A stretch of 64,000 nucleotides of DNA from Burkholderia paludis (GTDB taxonomy: Bacteria; Pseudomonadota; Gammaproteobacteria; Burkholderiales; Burkholderiaceae), in NCBI RefSeq assembly GCF_000732615.1, contig NZ_JPGL01000001.1:62001-126000 (forward strand), written 5' to 3'. The notes below the pieces were generated by a model that saw only the letters and a list, made by a program, of their open reading frames with translations, searched no databases and was not told where the DNA came from. Shown piece after piece: positions 17,136-25,960 of this stretch. The translations under genes and the position numbers were made by a program. The stretch's first letter is position 1, and each line of letters begins with the position of its first letter.

Positions 17136-17305
17136 CCGTCCGACGCGGCCCGGGCCGCGCCGTCAGGTTGGGTTAGTGGTTTGTAGGGTGGCGAACAGAC
17201 CGCCGTGCGTGCCAATGGTCTACTGATGCCGGACTGCCGGGGGGACGTCAGCGCGTGTCGCGCGTCTGCCCCGGGCGGACGACACCACGCACGACGGAGC
17301 AGCAC

Positions 17306-17557
17306 GTGAAAAACGAAATCAGAACCATCCTGAAGCACGTCGCCCACCTCGAAGCCGCGATCGACTCGATCGGCGACGGGGACGACCTCTACGAAGCGGG
17401 CCTCTCCTCGCTCGACACGATCCAGCTGATGCTTGCGATCGAGAAGCAGTTCAACATCGAGATTCCCGACGAGATGCTGAACCGCAACCTGTTCCGCAGC
17501 ATCGACGCACTCGCGGACACGATCGCCACACTACAACGCACCGAGCATTCCGCATGA
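17306..17557 (+). CDS. Acyl carrier protein-like aminoacyl carrier protein
   Basis: An 83-residue four-helix carrier protein. AGLSSLDTIQ is the phosphopantetheine attachment motif; Ser35 before Leu-Asp is the likely modified residue, with Ser-Ser in place of the usual Asp-Ser. The GTG start has GGAG nine bases upstream. The protein is acidic and lacks features of the fatty-acid AcpP. Its stop overlaps the next ATG. Neighbouring a seryl-tRNA-synthetase-like ligase, it is most likely the acceptor of an activated amino acid as a thioester, as shown for homologous pairs in Bradyrhizobium and Agrobacterium. Confidence 0.87.
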   Translation: MKNEIRTILKHVAHLEAAIDSIGDGDDLYEAGLSSLDTIQLMLAIEKQFNIEIPDEMLNRNLFRSIDALADTIATLQRTEHSA

Positions 17558-18750
17558 GCGCGCCGCTCCCCGAACTCGCGGCCGACAGCGATTCGCGTCG
17601 GCTCGACGAGGCCGCTCATGCCGTCGCCCAGATCGCCGCGCAGCATGCGGACGCGGTAGACCGCGACGCGCGCTGCCCCGTCGAGGCGATCGAGGCGATG
17701 CGCGCGCGCCGCCTGCTCGGCGCGATGGTGCCGACCCACCTCGGCGGCGCCGGCGCGTCGCTGGAGGATGTCGCATCGGCCTGCTCGATTCTCGGCCAGG
17801 CCTGCGCATCGTCGGCGATGGTGTTCGCGATGCACCAGATCCAGGTCGCCTGCGTCGTCGATCACGCGGTCGACCAGGGCTGGCACAAGCTGTTCCTGCA
17901 GCAGCTCGTCCGCCACCAGTGGCTGCTCGCGTCGGCCACGTCGGAAGACGGTGTCGGCGGCAACCTGCGTGCGAGCCAGTGCGCGCTCGAAACCAACGGC
18001 GGCGAGTTCCGGCTGCGCAAGTCCGCGCCGACGATCTCGTACGGCGACTATGCCGACGGCATCCTCGCCACCGCGCGACGCGACGCGGACGCGCCGGCTT
18101 CCGAGCAGGTGCTCGTCACGCTGCTGCGCGACGGCTACACGCTCACGCGCCGCGGCGAATGGGACACGCTCGGGATGCGCGGCACCTGCAGCAACGGCTT
18201 CACGCTCGACGCGCAAGGCGCGGCCGTCCAGTGCCTGCCCGTGCCGTTCGCGAAGATCGCCGAGGAAACCATGGTGCCGGTGTCGCACATCCTGTGGGCC
18301 GCGGTATGGATCGGGGTGGCCGGCGACGCCTTCCATCGCGCGCACCAGTTCTTCCGCGCACAGGCGCGCCAGACCGACGGCGCGCCGTCGCCCGCGTCGC
18401 GGCGCATCGCCGAATCGCTCGCGCTGATGCAGGCGATGCAGGCCCGGGTCGACAACGTGCTGCGCCTCCATTCGAACGCGACGTCCCGCTCGTGGTCGGC
18501 CGGCATGGCGTGGGCCGCCGAGATCAACACGCTGAAGACCTACGTGTCGACGACCGCGCTGGAAGTCGCGCACCAGGCCATGATGATCTGCGGGATGGCC
18601 GGCTACAAGCAAGGCACGCCGTTCAGCATCGGCCGCCACATTCGCGACCTGCATGCGGCGCCGCTGATGATCAGCAACGACCGCATCGCCGTCAACACCT
18701 CGAACCTGCTGCTCGCGCTGCGTCCTGCGACGCTGGAGAAACACTCGTGA
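17554..18750 (+). CDS. Acyl-CoA dehydrogenase-like flavoprotein
   Basis: A 398-residue member of the acyl-CoA dehydrogenase superfamily. The N-terminal helical part includes RLLGAMVPTHLGGAGASLEDVA and the C-terminal part includes CGMAGYKQGTPFSIGRHIRDLHAAPLMISNDR. The C-terminal domain resembles the type that also occurs in flavin monooxygenases (DszC-like), and I cannot pick out a certain catalytic glutamate. Either dehydrogenation or oxygenation of a carrier-bound aminoacyl group is possible. It overlaps the carrier protein gene by ATGA and the ligase gene by GTGA, strong evidence that all three act in one pathway. Confidence 0.85.
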   Translation: MSAPLPELAADSDSRRLDEAAHAVAQIAAQHADAVDRDARCPVEAIEAMRARRLLGAMVPTHLGGAGASLEDVASACSILGQACASSAMVFAMHQIQVACVVDHAVDQGWHKLFLQQLVRHQWLLASATSEDGVGGNLRASQCALETNGGEFRLRKSAPTISYGDYADGILATARRDADAPASEQVLVTLLRDGYTLTRRGEWDTLGMRGTCSNGFTLDAQGAAVQCLPVPFAKIAEETMVPVSHILWAAVWIGVAGDAFHRAHQFFRAQARQTDGAPSPASRRIAESLALMQAMQARVDNVLRLHSNATSRSWSAGMAWAAEINTLKTYVSTTALEVAHQAMMICGMAGYKQGTPFSIGRHIRDLHAAPLMISNDRIAVNTSNLLLALRPATLEKHS

Positions 18751-19709
18751 ACGACCGCCTTGCCGTGCCCACCGCCGCCGACGCCCCGCTCGACCGCGCG
18801 GGCGTCAACCCGCTGCGCGACGCGCTGATCGACGCGGGCCTGCTGGTCTCGACCGGCATCCAGGGCCTGTTCGGCCGCAGCGAGCGATTCGAACGCGTCG
18901 TCGAGGCGCTCGACGCGTTCGTCACGCGCATCGGCGCCGACCAGCAGGCCGAAGTGCTGCGCTTCCCGCCCGCGATGAGCCGCACCGAGTTCGAGCGCAG
19001 TGAATACATGAAGAGCTTCCCGCAGCTCGCGGGCAGCGTGCATGCGTTCTGCGGCGACGAGCATCAGCACCAGCGCGTGCTGCAGTGCCTCGATCGCGGC
19101 GACGACTGGACGGAGAGCCAGAAGCCGACCTACGTCGTGATGACGCCGGCCGCCTGCTACCCCGTCTATCCGGTCGTCGCGCGCGCGGGCGCGCTGCCCG
19201 CCGACGGCCGCATCGTCGACGTCTTCTCGTACTGCTTCCGTCACGAGCCGTCGCTCGACCCGACCCGCATGCAGCTGTTCCGGATGCGCGAATACGTGCG
19301 GATCGGCACGCCCGAACAGATCGTCTCGTTCCGGGAAACCTGGATCGAGCGCGGCACCCGGATGATCGAGGCGCTGCACCTGCCGAACGCGATCGATCTC
19401 GCGAACGACCCGTTCTTCGGCCGCGGCGGCAAGATCGTCGCGAACAGCCAACGCGAGCAGAACCTCAAGTTCGAGCTGCTGATCCCGATCGAACACGACA
19501 ACCGTCAGACCGCGTGCCTGAGCTTCAACTACCACATGGACCACTTCGGGCTGCTGTGGGACATCCGCACCGCGACGGGCGACGTCGCGCACACGGGCTG
19601 CGTGGGCTTCGGCCTCGAGCGGCTCACGCTCGCGCTGTTCCGCCACCACGGCTTCGACCTCGACGCGTGGCCGCGCGAGGTCCGCGACGTGCTGTGGGGC
19701 ACGCCATGA
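18747..19709 (+). CDS. Amino acid:[carrier protein] ligase, SerRS-like
   Basis: A 320-residue class II aminoacyl-tRNA-synthetase-like protein, shorter than SerRS because it lacks the N-terminal tRNA-binding coiled coil. Motif 2 is FRHEPSLDPTRMQLFRMREY (Arg165, Glu167) and motif 3 is GFGLERLTLALF (287-298). Cys137 in AACYPVYP, Glu182 in MREYVR and Cys285 in HTGCVGFG match the expected zinc ligands of this family. Characterised relatives activate glycine or alanine with ATP and load it on the phosphopantetheine of a small carrier protein, not on tRNA. The GTG start at 18747 overlaps the previous stop; GGAG precedes it. Which amino acid this one uses is not visible. Confidence 0.9.
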   Translation: MNDRLAVPTAADAPLDRAGVNPLRDALIDAGLLVSTGIQGLFGRSERFERVVEALDAFVTRIGADQQAEVLRFPPAMSRTEFERSEYMKSFPQLAGSVHAFCGDEHQHQRVLQCLDRGDDWTESQKPTYVVMTPAACYPVYPVVARAGALPADGRIVDVFSYCFRHEPSLDPTRMQLFRMREYVRIGTPEQIVSFRETWIERGTRMIEALHLPNAIDLANDPFFGRGGKIVANSQREQNLKFELLIPIEHDNRQTACLSFNYHMDHFGLLWDIRTATGDVAHTGCVGFGLERLTLALFRHHGFDLDAWPREVRDVLWGTP

Positions 19710-20761
19710 GATTCGTGTCCCGCGACGGCGAGGATGCGACGTTCGAAGACGTGCGCCACCGCGCACGCCACTACCGGCCGCACCCGTTGCACAGCCAGGA
19801 GATGGTCTGGAAGCAGACCAACTGCTACGTCGACATGTGGCTCGAGGTGCTCCGGTGGTGGGGCTTCAATCCGTACGCGGCCCTGCCCTTCACGATCGCG
19901 CTCGATTTCGAGGGCGACCAGTTCACGTTCTTCAAGTTTCCGCACGACGAACTGGAGCGTCTCTACGGCATCGTCGTGCAGGAGCACTCGATCTACGAGC
20001 CGCTCGACCAGCACATCGAGACGCAGGTCGCGCGCGGCCACCTGATGATCGTCGAGGTCGACGCGTGGTTCCTGCCCGACACGCGCGGCAGCAGCTACCG
20101 CACGCAGCACACGAAGACGACGATCGGCATCGATGCGATCGATCGCGCGAAACGCCAGATCGGCTACTTCCACAACAGCGGCTATTACGTGGCCGAGGAG
20201 GCCGACTACGACGGGCTCGTCGGCGACAGTTCGCCGATGACGCTGCCGCCGTACGTCGAATGCGCGAAGCGGCGGTTTGCGCCGCTCGACGAGCGTGCGC
20301 TCTGCGAGGCGTCGCTCGCCGCGCTGCAGCGCCACCTGCGGCGCCTGCCCGTCGTCGATCCGATCGCCGCCTTCCGGCGGCAGTTGCAGACCGACGCGCG
20401 CACGCTGGCCGACGCGCCGCTCGAACACTTTCACGCGTACTCGTTCAATTCGGTGCGGCAACTCGGCGCGAACTTCGAACTGTTCGGTCATTACGCGCGC
20501 TGGCTGCAGGCCAGCGGTTGCGTCGGGCCGTTCGCCGAGATCCGCGCCGCGTGCGATCGCATCGCGTCGGAAGCGATGGTGCTGGAATTCCGGCTCGCAC
20601 GCGCATGCGCGCGCGGCAAGGAAGAACGCGGCGATTCGACGCTCGAGGCGATCGAGACCGCCTACGCGGATGTGGTCGCCTGCGCACGGCAGATCTGCGC
20701 GCCGCTGCGGCACGCCACGCCGGCGCGCAGCGACGCGGCCCCCGTGCCGGCCATGCGGTGA
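19706..20761 (+). CDS. DUF1839 family protein
   Basis: A 351-residue soluble protein of the DUF1839 family, whose function is unknown. It begins MRFVSRDGEDATFEDVRHRA and has a well-conserved N-terminal half with NCYVDMWLEVLRWWGFNP, GDQFTFFKFPHDELERLYGI and EVDAWFLPDT, followed by a helical C-terminal half. There is no signal peptide or membrane segment. DUF1839 genes are repeatedly found beside amino acid:carrier protein ligases, and this one overlaps its neighbours by ATGA and GTGA. It may transfer the aminoacyl group from the carrier protein to an acceptor, or process it; that is conjecture. Confidence 0.85.
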   Translation: MRFVSRDGEDATFEDVRHRARHYRPHPLHSQEMVWKQTNCYVDMWLEVLRWWGFNPYAALPFTIALDFEGDQFTFFKFPHDELERLYGIVVQEHSIYEPLDQHIETQVARGHLMIVEVDAWFLPDTRGSSYRTQHTKTTIGIDAIDRAKRQIGYFHNSGYYVAEEADYDGLVGDSSPMTLPPYVECAKRRFAPLDERALCEASLAALQRHLRRLPVVDPIAAFRRQLQTDARTLADAPLEHFHAYSFNSVRQLGANFELFGHYARWLQASGCVGPFAEIRAACDRIASEAMVLEFRLARACARGKEERGDSTLEAIETAYADVVACARQICAPLRHATPARSDAAPVPAMR

Positions 20762-23238
20762 CGCGCGCGCGCACGCCGCCCGCGTGGTCGATGCTGGCGA
20801 CGGCCGCGGGCGCCGCGCGGGAGCCGCGCGACCTCCCGGGAGCCAGTGCCGGCTGGATCGCGGCGCCCGTGCCGGGCACGGTCGCGCAGGCGCTCGCGCT
20901 TGCCGGCCGGCTCGACGAAGCGGAATCGCTCGACGCACGCGACCACTGGTACCGGCTCGAGCTGCGCGGACACGGGCCGCGCGTGCTGCGCTTTCATGGC
21001 CTCGCGACGCTCGCGCAAGCGTGGCTCGACGACACGCCGATTCTCGGCTCCGACAGCATGTTCGTCGCGCACGACGTGCCCGTGACGCTCGACGGCACCC
21101 ACCGGCTGACCCTCTGTTTCCGCGCGCTCGCGCCGTACCTGCACGACGCGCGCGCGCCGCGCCGTGCGCGATGGCGCACCCGGCTCGCCGAGCCGGCGGC
21201 GCTGCGCACGATCCGCACCTCGCTGTTCGGCCACATGCCCGGCTGGTTTCCGCCGTACGTGCCGACCGGCCCGTGGCGGCCCGTCGAGGTGCTCGATCCC
21301 GCCGGCGGCCCCGTTCCGGTCGCGTGCGACCTGCGCGCGCGCATCGAGGGCGACACCGGCTGGCTCGATGCGGAGCTGACGTTCGCCGCGCCGCTGCCCG
21401 ACACGCTCGCCGCACGGCTGTCGTGCGGCGAGCACCAGGCCACGCTCGAACGCGCCGGCGCCGACCGCCTGCGCGCCAGCGTCGCGGTGCCCAACGTGCG
21501 CCGCTGGTGGCCGCATACGCATGGCGAGCCGGCGCTCTACGACGTCGTGCTGCATCTCGGCGAGGTGCGGCGGCCGCTCGGCGCGACGGGCTTCCGCACG
21601 ATCGAGATCGACGCCGGCGCCGACGGCAAGGGTTTCGGGCTGCGCATCAACGGCGTGCCGGTATTCGCGCGCGGCGCGTGCTGGAGCAGCGCCGCGCCGC
21701 TCGCGCTGCACGCGGACGACGCAACCTACCGCCGCCTGCTCGGGCTTGCGCGCGACGCCGGCTTCAACATGATCCGCGTCGGCGGCACGATGACCTACGA
21801 GGCCGACGCGTTCCACGCGTGGTGCGACCGGCTCGGGCTGCTGGTCTGGCAGGATTTCATGTTCGCGAACTTCGACTACGCGCTCGACGATCCCGCATTC
21901 GCGGACAACGTCGGGCGCGAAGCCGCGCAGTTCCTCGCGCGCCACGGCGCATCGCCGTCGCTCGCGGTACTGTGCGGCGGCAGCGAGATCGCGCAGCAGG
22001 CCGCGATGTCGGGGCTCGGGCCGAAGCAGCGCTTCCTCGAACTGACGGCCGAGCGGCTGGCCGGCCTGGCGGCCGCCCGCCGCCCCGACGTCCCGTACGT
22101 CGCCGATTCGCCCGACGGCGGCGTGCTGCCGTTCGTGCCGCGCGAGCGCGTGTCGCACTACTACGGCGTCGGCGCGTACCTGCGCCCGCTCGACGACGCG
22201 CGCCGCGCGGACGTGCGCTTCGCGAGCGAATGCCTCGCGTTCGCCAACGTGCCGTGCGATGCCACGCTCGCCGAACTGGGCTGGCCCGGCGTGCACGAAC
22301 CGCGCTGGAAGGCGGCCGTGCCGCGCGACCCCGGCACGTCGTGGGATTTCGAGGACATTCGCGACCACTATCTGCAGACGCTGTACGACGTCGCGCCCGA
22401 CCGGCTGCGTCGCGAGGATCCGGCGCGCTACTTCGAGCTGTCGCGCGCGACGATCGCGGACGTGATGCGCGAGACTTATTCCGAGTGGCGGCGCACGGGC
22501 TCCCGCTGCGCCGGCGCGCTCGTGTGGCAGTTCCAGGACGTGATGCCGGGCGCCGGATGGGGCGTGATCGACGCCGCGCACCGGCCGAAGTCGGCGTGGT
22601 ACGCACTGCGCCAGGTCCTGCAGCCCGTGCAGGTGCTGCTTGTCGACGAAGGCTTGAACGGGCTCGACGTCCACGTGGTCAACGAGCATCCCGCGCCGCT
22701 GTCGGCGGCGATCGAACTGGTCGCGCTGCGCGACGGCCGCACGCCGGTCGCGCGGGCCGGTTGCCCGGTGCGGATGGCGGCCCACGACACGGTGCGGATC
22801 GGCTCGGCCGAGCTGCTCGGCCGGTTCTTCGACTGGACGTACGCGTACCGTTTCGGGCCCTGCGAACACGACACCGTCGTCGCGACGCTGCGCGCCGACG
22901 ACGGCACGCTGCTGTCGCAGGCGTTCCATTTCCCGTCCCGTACGCATCCGGCCGTACTGGCGCGTCGCGAACTCGGGATCGAGGCGTGCGTGTCGCGCAC
23001 CGGCGACACGTGGCACGTCGACATCGACACGCGGCACGTCGCGCGCCATGTGCAGATCGACGCCCCGGGCTTCGTGCCGCGCGACGACTGGTTCCATCTC
23101 GCGCCCGGCTCGCCCGCGCGCGTCGCGCTGGTTCCGTGCGACGCGGCCGGAGGCGATCCGGCCGCCGCCGCACCGCCGACAGTGGAAATCCGCGCGGTGA
23201 ACGCCGTGCGCACGGTACGGGCCACACAGGCCGCCTGA
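20758..23238 (+). CDS. GH2 beta-mannosidase-like protein
   Basis: An 826-residue protein resembling GH2 beta-mannosidases: an N-terminal jelly-roll domain, immunoglobulin-like domain, TIM barrel (FNMIRVGGTMTYEADAFHAWCDRLGLLVWQDFMF) and C-terminal beta domains. The acid/base would be Glu410 in LCGGSEIA and the nucleophile Glu491 in FASECLAF, each modified from the usual GNNE and SEFG. No signal peptide is seen, so it probably acts in the cytoplasm. It is the last gene of the five-gene overlapping operon (GTGA overlap). Mannose is a plausible component of the adjacent polysaccharide, so it may act on a mannosylated intermediate or carry out a transfer. Confidence 0.82.
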   Translation: MTRARTPPAWSMLATAAGAAREPRDLPGASAGWIAAPVPGTVAQALALAGRLDEAESLDARDHWYRLELRGHGPRVLRFHGLATLAQAWLDDTPILGSDSMFVAHDVPVTLDGTHRLTLCFRALAPYLHDARAPRRARWRTRLAEPAALRTIRTSLFGHMPGWFPPYVPTGPWRPVEVLDPAGGPVPVACDLRARIEGDTGWLDAELTFAAPLPDTLAARLSCGEHQATLERAGADRLRASVAVPNVRRWWPHTHGEPALYDVVLHLGEVRRPLGATGFRTIEIDAGADGKGFGLRINGVPVFARGACWSSAAPLALHADDATYRRLLGLARDAGFNMIRVGGTMTYEADAFHAWCDRLGLLVWQDFMFANFDYALDDPAFADNVGREAAQFLARHGASPSLAVLCGGSEIAQQAAMSGLGPKQRFLELTAERLAGLAAARRPDVPYVADSPDGGVLPFVPRERVSHYYGVGAYLRPLDDARRADVRFASECLAFANVPCDATLAELGWPGVHEPRWKAAVPRDPGTSWDFEDIRDHYLQTLYDVAPDRLRREDPARYFELSRATIADVMRETYSEWRRTGSRCAGALVWQFQDVMPGAGWGVIDAAHRPKSAWYALRQVLQPVQVLLVDEGLNGLDVHVVNEHPAPLSAAIELVALRDGRTPVARAGCPVRMAAHDTVRIGSAELLGRFFDWTYAYRFGPCEHDTVVATLRADDGTLLSQAFHFPSRTHPAVLARRELGIEACVSRTGDTWHVDIDTRHVARHVQIDAPGFVPRDDWFHLAPGSPARVALVPCDAAGGDPAAAAPPTVEIRAVNAVRTVRATQAA

Positions 23239-23243
23239 CGCCG

Positions 23244-23270
23244 CGCTCGCGGCCGGCGAAGCCGCGAGCG
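23244..23270. terminator. Stem-loop between convergent GH2 and sigma-54 activator genes
   Basis: CGCTCGCGGC and GCCGCGAGCG are perfect 10-base arms around a 7-base loop in the 46-base gap between convergent stops. There is no long T-run, but the strength and position suggest a bidirectional terminator. Confidence 0.65.
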
Positions 23271-23284
23271 TTGCCCGCCACGCG

Positions 23285-24676
23285 TCAGTCGGACGAGCCC
23301 GTGCCGCGCGGCCGCTCGATCCCGTAAGCCTCCATCCAGCGATACAGCGTGGCGCGCGATACGCCAAGCTCGCGCGCCGACGCCGCGACGCGTCCGCGCG
23401 TGCGCAGCAACGCGGTTTCGATCGCCTCGCGCTCGATCGACTTGCGGATATCGGCCACCGACGGCGACGCCGCGTCGAGGCAGTATTCGAGTTCGAGATC
23501 CTGCGCGGTGATCAGGCGGCCTTCCGTCATCACGACCGCGCGCCGCACGCGGTTGATCAGCTCCCGGACGTTGCCCGGCCAGTCGTGCTTGTAGAGCGCC
23601 GTGATCGCATCCGTCGAGAAGCCGCGCACACGGTGGCGCGCGTCGCCGCGAAAGCGTTCGAGCATGTGGTGCGCGAGCAGCTCGATGTCCTTGCCGCGCG
23701 CGCGCAGCGGCGGCTGGTCGATGCGCATCACGCACAGGCGGTGGAACAGGTCGGCGCGAAAACGCCCCTCCTCCATCGCGTCGCGCAGGTCGACGTGGGT
23801 CGCCGATACGATCCGGACATCGACCGGCACCGGATCGCTGCCGCCGAGACGATGGATCGCGCGCTCCTGCAGAAAGCGCAGCAGGCTCGCCTGGCTCTCG
23901 TGCGGCAGGTCGCCGATCTCGTCGAGCAGCAGCGTGCCGCCGTTCGCCGCCTCGACATAGCCGATCTTGCGCGTGTTCGCGCCGGTAAACGCGCCGCGCT
24001 CGTAGCCGAACAGTTCCGATTGCAGCAGGTGCGGCGGAATCGCCCCGCAGTTGACCGCGACGAACGGGCCGCTGCGCCGCTCCGAATGGCGATGGATCGC
24101 GACGGCCGTCAATTCCTTGCCGGTTCCCGTTTCGCCGAACACGAACACCGGTGCGTCGGTGCGCGCGAAACGCCGTACCGTATCGAACAGCCGCAGCATC
24201 GCGCTGCAGGTGCCGACGATGCCCTTCTCTTCCGATTCGAGCTGTTCTCGGTCGCGCGCGAACAGGCATTCCATGCCGTACGCATGGCCGACCGTATCGG
24301 CGATCCGCTGATGCGACGCAGGCAGCGTGACGTAGTCGAAGCAGTAGTCGCGCAACAGCGCGCGCACGTTCGGCGACGCGGTCTGGCCGACGTCGATGAG
24401 CGCGACCCAGACGACGTCGCGCATCGACGCGCAGGTCGACGCAATGCTGCCGATCGCATCGGCATGGCCGCCGCTCAGGTCGAGGATGCCGCAGGTGATT
24501 TCGCCGGACGTGTCGCGCAGCTCGCTCGCCTGGGCGACGATCGACACTTTCCAGTCGCGTCGCGCCAGCTCCTTTCGCAGCATGACGGACGGCGACTGCG
24601 TCCAGTAAATCAGCGGACGCTGCCCGTTACCACTCCCCGCGCCGGCGCTCTTATCGCGCGTTATTGGCATATTCAT
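23285..24676 (-). CDS. berB: Sigma-54-dependent enhancer-binding activator, probable BerB
   Basis: A 463-residue activator with a degenerate receiver-like N-terminal domain (about 1-150). The AAA+ domain has Walker A GETGTGKE (181-188), the sigma-54 contact loop GAFTGA (228-233) and Walker B LLLDEIGDLP (249-258). A Fis-type helix-turn-helix follows (about 428-450, VAASARELGVSRATLYRWMEAYGI). The architecture is that of VpsR and FleQ, both c-di-GMP responsive. From memory, BerB of B. cenocepacia binds c-di-GMP and activates RpoN transcription of berA; a sigma-54 promoter is indeed present before the Crp/Fnr gene at 15426. The name rests on this context. Confidence 0.8.
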   Translation of the reverse strand: MNMPITRDKSAGAGSGNGQRPLIYWTQSPSVMLRKELARRDWKVSIVAQASELRDTSGEITCGILDLSGGHADAIGSIASTCASMRDVVWVALIDVGQTASPNVRALLRDYCFDYVTLPASHQRIADTVGHAYGMECLFARDREQLESEEKGIVGTCSAMLRLFDTVRRFARTDAPVFVFGETGTGKELTAVAIHRHSERRSGPFVAVNCGAIPPHLLQSELFGYERGAFTGANTRKIGYVEAANGGTLLLDEIGDLPHESQASLLRFLQERAIHRLGGSDPVPVDVRIVSATHVDLRDAMEEGRFRADLFHRLCVMRIDQPPLRARGKDIELLAHHMLERFRGDARHRVRGFSTDAITALYKHDWPGNVRELINRVRRAVVMTEGRLITAQDLELEYCLDAASPSVADIRKSIEREAIETALLRTRGRVAASARELGVSRATLYRWMEAYGIERPRGTGSSD

Positions 24677-25960
24677 AGCGAACCATCACTTTCCACACTC
24701 CGCGAACCGTTCGCGTGCGCTGCGGCCGCCGGTACATGACCGACTGTCCGCGCTGCGCTTCCGCAGCTTTGGCGAAGATCGAGACTGCACACGGCAAGAG
24801 CCCCCGGAGGTCGAGCCGGATGTCATCCGGCCTCGTTGTCATCCAACTCGAAGGAAACGCGCGGCTGCGGGAGCCGCGACGTTCCGGCTTTGATGCGCCC
24901 CGCCGCGAGGCAAGGCACGTCTGCAAACAGGAATTCCGTCCGCCCGGGCGTCGCGTCTTGCACGACCGTTGCGCCCGATGCCGAACCGGACGGCTGCCAA
25001 CCCGCTCCCGGAATGACCGCCGCACTTCATCCGCTCCTGAATTTACACCCCGTTTCGAGATGGTCTTGTTACCAAAAGATAAACCTGAATCAGCCGGTTA
25101 CGCGACCCTTCGCCCCCGCGCCATGCACGTTTGATCACTGAGATTTGATTATCTATAAACATTCCAGTCAATCAGTGGCAAATCCTACTTTCCCCCGGGA
25201 TGGCAGCCATCGATTGCCCGCGATTCCCGCCCGAATCACCGGAAATAGTCGGCACCGTATTTCGATCGACGCATAATCGCGCGCGCGGCCGGCCGGCAGC
25301 ACCGGGCCGCGACGACGCACGGCCCGTGCCTCTCGCTCGCATCCGTTACATGCGGTAATCAAAGGCACCGATCCGCGCGTCCCGCGGCGCAGCATGGCCG
25401 GCACGCATGAGGCGACGGGCGGTCTCCCGGGCTCGGGGCTCGGGACCCGATCGGCAGCGGAAACGACGGCGGGGTGCAGCGGGTGCGCACGCAGGCAAAC
25501 GCCGACGTACTGGATGAACGACGTGCGCGCCGCGCAGGCACGCACGTCCTGAAGGCATGCGACGAAGCCGCCGGCCTGCCCGATACGGCGGGCCGCGCGC
25601 GCGAGCGTGTCCCCTGCGCGGCCCCGCGCGACCCGCCCGTCGTGAACGATCGCGATGCTCAAATCCTGCCCCGGTTCGTTTTTCACATTCGATGTCGACC
25701 GGCCGCGTGTCGTGGCGGGCCGCCAGGATGGAGTCATTATGAAAAAGCACCGGTCGCGGCGATGTGTGCTACCGCACCGTCCGGCATTCGCGGGGCATGC
25801 GAGGCAATCCATTCCGCGCCGCCGCATGAATCCCGGGCATGAGTACGCTTTCGAACAGACCGGCGCGCCATGCATCCGGATGATGAGGATCGCCACACCG
25901 TACGGAACGATTGCGTCCGCGCGGCACGGCATGCCGAAGGCATCACGCGAGGACCGCATC
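24677..25960. other. Intergenic region before the polysaccharide genes
   Basis: This 1.28 kb holds no gene I can support; frames at 25168-25962 (minus) and 24715-25134 or 25474-25842 (plus) look compositional and resemble no family. AT-rich stretches near 25060-25190 are the best promoter candidates, with loose inverted halves CACTGA at 25136-25141 and TCAGTG at 25172-25177. It must carry the promoters for the divergent activator and the GNAT/manC genes. Confidence 0.5.

Noticed and set aside
23285..24676. Reading the sigma-54 activator as a classical phosphorylated response regulator
   Set aside because: The N-terminal domain lacks a clear set of receiver aspartates and lysine, and no histidine kinase gene is adjacent; a VpsR/FleQ-type ligand-responsive activator fits better.
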